Below are positions 60,405 through 64,000 of a stretch of DNA of 64,000 nucleotides, piece after piece. The notes under the pieces were generated by a model. It was not told where the DNA came from and ran no database searches. It saw nothing but the letters and a program-made list of their open reading frames with translations. Every line of letters begins with the position of its first letter. The stretch's first letter is position 1. The DNA lies in NCBI RefSeq assembly GCF_034008315.1, contig NZ_CP125377.1, positions 1,128,001 through 1,192,000 of the forward strand. Reading direction: 5' to 3'. Position numbers and translations under genes: made by a program. Origin of the DNA: Pseudomonas sp. P8_241 (GTDB lineage: Bacteria > Pseudomonadota > Gammaproteobacteria > Pseudomonadales > Pseudomonadaceae).

Positions 60405-63277
60405 TTGCGCACCTCGGCTTTCTCGGGGTGCCGACGTTCCTTCAGCAGACGATGCTGCTCATCGCTGAATTCCTGGAAGCGTTTCTGCCACTGCGAAGGG
60501 TGATACACGCGGCTGACTTCCACGGCGGTGACCTTGTATTCCGGGCAGTTGGTGGCCCAGTCGGAGTTGTCGGTGGTGATGACGTTGGCCCCCGATTCCG
60601 GGAAGTGGAAGGTGGTGTACACCACGCCCGGCGCGACCCGTTCGGTGATCCGCGCCCGCAGCACCGTCTGCCCGGCACGGCTGCCGATGCCGACCCAATC
60701 ACCTTCGTTGATGCCACGGCTCTCGGCGTCGCTCGGGTGGATTTCCAGGCGATCTTCGTCATGCCAGGCGACATTGTCGGTGCGCCGGGTCTGGGCGCCG
60801 ACGTTGTACTGGCTGAGGATGCGCCCGGTGGTCAGCAGCAACGGATAGCGAGCGTTGACCTTCTCCTCGGTCGGCACGTAGCCGGTGAGCATGAAACGCC
60901 CCTTGCCGCGCACAAACTCTTCGATGTGCATGGTCGGCGTGCCGTCCGGTGCCGCGGCGTTGCACGGCCATTGCAGGCTGCCGTGACGATCCAGTTCGGC
61001 GTAGCTGACGTTGGTGAAGGTGGGCGTCAGGCTGGCGATTTCATCCATGATTTGCGATGGATGCTTGTAGTTCATCGGGTAACCGAGGGCATAGGCCAGA
61101 GCTACCGTGCCTTCCCAGTCGGCCTTGCCACCCAGTGGGTCCATGACCTTGCGCACCCGGGAGATGCGTCGCTCAGCGTTGGTGAAGGTGCCGTCTTTTT
61201 CCAGGAACGAGCAGCCCGGCAGGAACACATGGGCGAACTTGGCGGTTTCGTTGAGGAAAATATCCTGCACCACGATGCATTCCATAGCCGACAGGGCCGC
61301 GGTGACGTGCTGGGTATTAGGGTCGCTCTGGGCGATGTCTTCGCCCTGGCAATACAAACCCTTGAAGCTACCGGCCAGGGCCGACTCGAACATATTGGGG
61401 ATGCGCAGGCCCGGGTCGGGTTGCAGGGTGACGTTCCACGCCTGTTCAAACTGCGCCCGTACCACCTCGTTGGAGATGTGCCGGTAACCGGGCAACTCGT
61501 GGGGGAAGGAGCCCATGTCGCAGGAACCCTGAACGTTGTTCTGCCCCCGCAACGGGTTCACGCCCACGCCTTCACGGCCGATGTTGCCGGTGGCCATGGC
61601 GAGGTTGGCGATGCCCATCACCGAAGTACTGCCCTGACTGTGTTCGGTGACGCCCAAACCGTAGTAGATCGCCGCATTGCCACCGGTGGCATACAGGCGC
61701 GCAGCGGCACGGATGTCGGCAGCGGGCACACCGCAGATCGGGCCCAGCACTTGCGGCGAGTTCTCCGCACGGCTGACAAATTCACTCCAGATCGCGAAGT
61801 CGCTGCCCTCACAACGAGCGTCGATAAAGTCCTGATTGAGCAAACCTTCATTCACGATCACATGGGCCAACGCATTGAGCATGGCGACGTTGGTGCCGGG
61901 CCGCAGAGCCAGATGGAATTCGGCGCGGGCATGCACCGTATCCACCAGATCGATGCGACGCGGGTCGATGACGATCAGCCGCGCACCTTCACGCAAGCGG
62001 CGTTTGAGCTGCGAGGCGAACACCGGGTGCGCATCGCTAGGGTTGGCGCCCATCACCAAAATCACGTCGGCCTGCATCACCGAATCAAAACTCTGAGTGC
62101 CGGCAGACTCGCCCAGCGTTTGCTTCAGCCCATAACCGGTGGGCGAATGGCAGACCCGTGCGCAGGTGTCGACGTTGTTGTTACCGAACGCGGCGCGCAC
62201 CAGTTTTTGCACCAGATAGGTTTCTTCGTTGGTGCAGCGACTGGAAGTGATGCCACCAATGGAATCGCGGCCGTAGGTTTGCTGCAAACGACGAAATTCA
62301 CTGGCGGCGTAGGTCACCGCTTCATCCCAGCTGACTTCCTGCCAGGGGTCGCTGATGTGTTTGCGGATCATCGGCTTGGTGATGCGATCCGGGTGGGTCG
62401 CATAGCCCCAGGCAAAGCGCCCTTTGACGCAGGAGTGGCCGTGGTTGGCTTGGCCATTCTTGTCCGGAACCATGCGTACCAGTTTGTCGCCCTTCATCTC
62501 GGCACGGAACGAGCAACCCACGCCGCAATAGGCACAAGTGGTGATCACGCTGCGTTCGGGCTGACCCAGTTCAACCACGCTTTTTTCCATCAGGGTCGCA
62601 GTCGGGCAGGCCTGCACACAGGCGCCGCAGGACACGCATTCCGAGTCTAGGAAGTTATCCCCACCAGCAGCAGAAACACGGGATTCAAAGCCGCGCCCGG
62701 TAATGGTCAGGGCAAAGGTGCCCTGGGTTTCTTCGCAGGCGCGCACGCAGCGGTTGCAGACGATGCACTTGCTCGGGTCGTAATCGAAGTAGGGGTTGGA
62801 CGTGTCCTTCACGTCGGCCAGATGGTTGTCGCCTTCATAACCGTAGCGCACCTCCCGCAAACCGACCTGACCGGCCACGGTTTGCAGCTCGCAGTTGCCA
62901 TTGGCCGAGCAGGTCAGGCAGTCCAGCGGGTGATCGGAAATGTACAACTCCATGACATTGCGCCGCAGCGTCGCGAGCTTTGGCGTCTGGGTGTGCACGC
63001 TCATGTCCTCGCTGACCGGCGTGGTGCAGGACGCGGGATAACCGCGCATGCCATCGATCTCCACCAGGCACATGCGGCAGGAGCCGAAGGCTTCCAGGCT
63101 GTCGGTGGCACAGAGTTTGGGAATGGTGGTGCCCAGCAGCGCGGCGGCACGCATCACCGAGGTGCCTTCGGGCACGCTGATGCTGCGGCCATCGATGTTC
63201 AGGGTGACTTGCACCTGGCTGTCGCGGGCCGGAGTACCAAGGTCAATGTCTGTATTCGGGTCGAAGAGAGTGATCAT
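60401..63277 (-). CDS. fdsA: NAD-dependent formate dehydrogenase alpha subunit (Mo/W, FdsA-like)
   Basis: 958 residues. An N-terminal [2Fe-2S] NuoG-like domain (Cys in KLCATDS and RMCLVEID), an HPLDCLTCSANGNC segment, two [4Fe-4S] ferredoxin clusters (CIVCNRCVRAC and CVSCGACVQAC), a [4Fe-4S] at CAYCGVGC, then the bis-MGD catalytic domain with the metal ligand Cys in CARVCHSPTGYG (Cys instead of Sec). It oxidises formate to CO2 and passes electrons to NAD through FdsB. The gene overlaps fdsB by 4 bases. Confidence 0.95.
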   Translation of the reverse strand: MITLFDPNTDIDLGTPARDSQVQVTLNIDGRSISVPEGTSVMRAAALLGTTIPKLCATDSLEAFGSCRMCLVEIDGMRGYPASCTTPVSEDMSVHTQTPKLATLRRNVMELYISDHPLDCLTCSANGNCELQTVAGQVGLREVRYGYEGDNHLADVKDTSNPYFDYDPSKCIVCNRCVRACEETQGTFALTITGRGFESRVSAAGGDNFLDSECVSCGACVQACPTATLMEKSVVELGQPERSVITTCAYCGVGCSFRAEMKGDKLVRMVPDKNGQANHGHSCVKGRFAWGYATHPDRITKPMIRKHISDPWQEVSWDEAVTYAASEFRRLQQTYGRDSIGGITSSRCTNEETYLVQKLVRAAFGNNNVDTCARVCHSPTGYGLKQTLGESAGTQSFDSVMQADVILVMGANPSDAHPVFASQLKRRLREGARLIVIDPRRIDLVDTVHARAEFHLALRPGTNVAMLNALAHVIVNEGLLNQDFIDARCEGSDFAIWSEFVSRAENSPQVLGPICGVPAADIRAAARLYATGGNAAIYYGLGVTEHSQGSTSVMGIANLAMATGNIGREGVGVNPLRGQNNVQGSCDMGSFPHELPGYRHISNEVVRAQFEQAWNVTLQPDPGLRIPNMFESALAGSFKGLYCQGEDIAQSDPNTQHVTAALSAMECIVVQDIFLNETAKFAHVFLPGCSFLEKDGTFTNAERRISRVRKVMDPLGGKADWEGTVALAYALGYPMNYKHPSQIMDEIASLTPTFTNVSYAELDRHGSLQWPCNAAAPDGTPTMHIEEFVRGKGRFMLTGYVPTEEKVNARYPLLLTTGRILSQYNVGAQTRRTDNVAWHDEDRLEIHPSDAESRGINEGDWVGIGSRAGQTVLRARITERVAPGVVYTTFHFPESGANVITTDNSDWATNCPEYKVTAVEVSRVYHPSQWQKRFQEFSDEQHRLLKERRHPEKAEVRK

Positions 63278-64000
63278 TGTTCGGCCTCCGAGGCGTGCAG
63301 ACCGAAGTCAGCGGGGAAGTGCTGGAGGGCGCTGGCGACCGGAAACGAGACCATGCCGCCCAACGCGCACAGCGAACCGTATTGCAGGGTGTCGCACAGG
63401 TCCTTGAGGATGATCACCTGCGCATCGCGACTGTTCTGGTCAGGCGCGGCCAGCAGGCGGTCGATCACCTCGACGCCACGGGTCGAGCCGATGCGGCACG
63501 GCGTGCATTTGCCACAGGATTCCTCGGCGCAGAACTGCATGGCGAAACGCGCCATATGGGCCATGTCGAGGGTGTCGTCAGCCACCACCACACCCCCGTG
63601 ACCGAGCATCGCGCCGATGGCGGTGAAGGCCTCGTAATCCAGCGGCGTGTCGAATTGCGAAGGTGGCACCCAGGCGCCAAGGGGGCCGCCCACCTGCGCA
63701 GCCTTCAGCGGCCGGCCACTGGCGGTCCCGCCGCCGTAGTCTTCCACCAGCTCCCGCAAGGTCAGGCCAAAGGCTCGTTCCACCAGGCCGCCGCGACGGA
63801 TATTGCCCGCCAACTGGAAGGGCATGGTGCCCAGGGAACGGCCCATGCCGTAATCACGATAGAACTGCGCGCCCTTGGCCAGAATCAGCGGCACCGAGGC
63901 CAACGTCAGCACGTTGTGCACCAGCGTCGGCAGGCCGAACAAACCCTGCAACGCGGGGATCGGCGGCTTGGCGCGGACGATCCCGCGTTTGCCTTCCAGA
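63274..64000 (-). CDS. fdsB: Formate dehydrogenase beta subunit (NuoF-like), 5' part off window
   Basis: The 3' 242 codons of an NuoF-type FMN/Fe-S subunit that reduces NAD with electrons from FdsA. It is open to the right edge of the window. The [4Fe-4S] CGKCTPCRIGSTRG motif is in the visible part near 63470-63520. The start lies outside, and fdsG probably lies upstream as well. Confidence 0.92.
   Translation of the reverse strand, partial: LEGKRGIVRAKPPIPALQGLFGLPTLVHNVLTLASVPLILAKGAQFYRDYGMGRSLGTMPFQLAGNIRRGGLVERAFGLTLRELVEDYGGGTASGRPLKAAQVGGPLGAWVPPSQFDTPLDYEAFTAIGAMLGHGGVVVADDTLDMAHMARFAMQFCAEESCGKCTPCRIGSTRGVEVIDRLLAAPDQNSRDAQVIILKDLCDTLQYGSLCALGGMVSFPVASALQHFPADFGLHASEAEQ

Noticed and set aside
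60428..62650. A 740-codon plus-strand ORF over fdsA
   Set aside because: Antisense shadow of the formate dehydrogenase alpha subunit, which has all Fe-S and molybdenum motifs.

Overview
The window is about 64 kb of a GC-rich chromosome that looks like a Pseudomonas of the fluorescens lineage. The support is: abundant Pseudomonas-type REP/REPIN palindromes (core GTAGGAGCGAGC...GCTCGCGAT, plus two related families), a cyoABCDE quinol oxidase operon, a norR/hmp pair, CheV, MocR-type regulators, and dense gene packing with little phage or IS material. No rRNA, tRNA, CRISPR array or insertion sequence was recognised. The species call is an inference.

Layout. 1-9.1 kb is ordinary core content: the end of an EamA transporter, a D-2-hydroxyacid dehydrogenase, small conserved proteins, a Cys-cluster protein, a GNAT acetyltransferase, CheV, the nitric-oxide regulator NorR divergent from flavohemoglobin Hmp (two NorR-type boxes between them), and DsbB. 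9.2-9.9 kb is a long leader without a convincing gene. 9.9-14.8 kb is cyoABCDE, closed by a strong terminator. A DUF3077-like fragment follows whose 5' end is cut by a REPIN.

15.2-27.6 kb is the most unusual region. Between two MocR-type (GntR-aminotransferase) regulators lies a co-oriented set: an MFS transporter, an ATP-grasp ligase, a RidA-like protein, a cupin, a GST, a radical-SAM aminomutase-like enzyme of the KamA superfamily, a fold-type IV aminotransferase, a TauD-like Fe(II) oxygenase, an AurF-like diiron oxygenase and a metallo-beta-lactamase-fold hydrolase. The combination reads as a small NRPS/PKS-independent biosynthetic cluster acting on an amino acid (amino shift, oxygenation, amide ligation, export). 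I do not recognise its product.

27.9-39.7 kb holds a conserved unknown protein, a composite REP array, an OmpR-type two-component system divergent from exported MsrB and MsrA, a PAS-GGDEF diguanylate cyclase, a LysR regulator divergent from an acetylornithine-type aminotransferase, a chimeric gene in which the N-terminus of a P-loop kinase is joined to the tail of a YefM antitoxin and then to a complete YoeB toxin, a secreted unknown protein, and a PhoD-like phosphatase.

40.1-46.5 kb is a compact catabolic-looking operon (quinone oxidoreductase, TauD-like dioxygenase, BKACE/DUF849 enzyme, MFS transporter, DsbA/FrnE-like protein, Rieske protein, YeiH-type exporter). 46.7-59.4 kb is an AraC regulator divergent from an alpha/beta hydrolase, DUF1302, DUF1329, a YCF48 beta-propeller protein, an MMPL/RND exporter, an acyl-CoA dehydrogenase and an acyl-CoA ligase. 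This set suggests trans-envelope handling plus activation and beta-oxidation of a hydrophobic acid. 59.7-64 kb has a two-helix potassium-channel-like protein and the 3' part of an NAD-dependent molybdenum formate dehydrogenase operon (fdsB-fdsA-fdsD, minus strand) running off the right edge.
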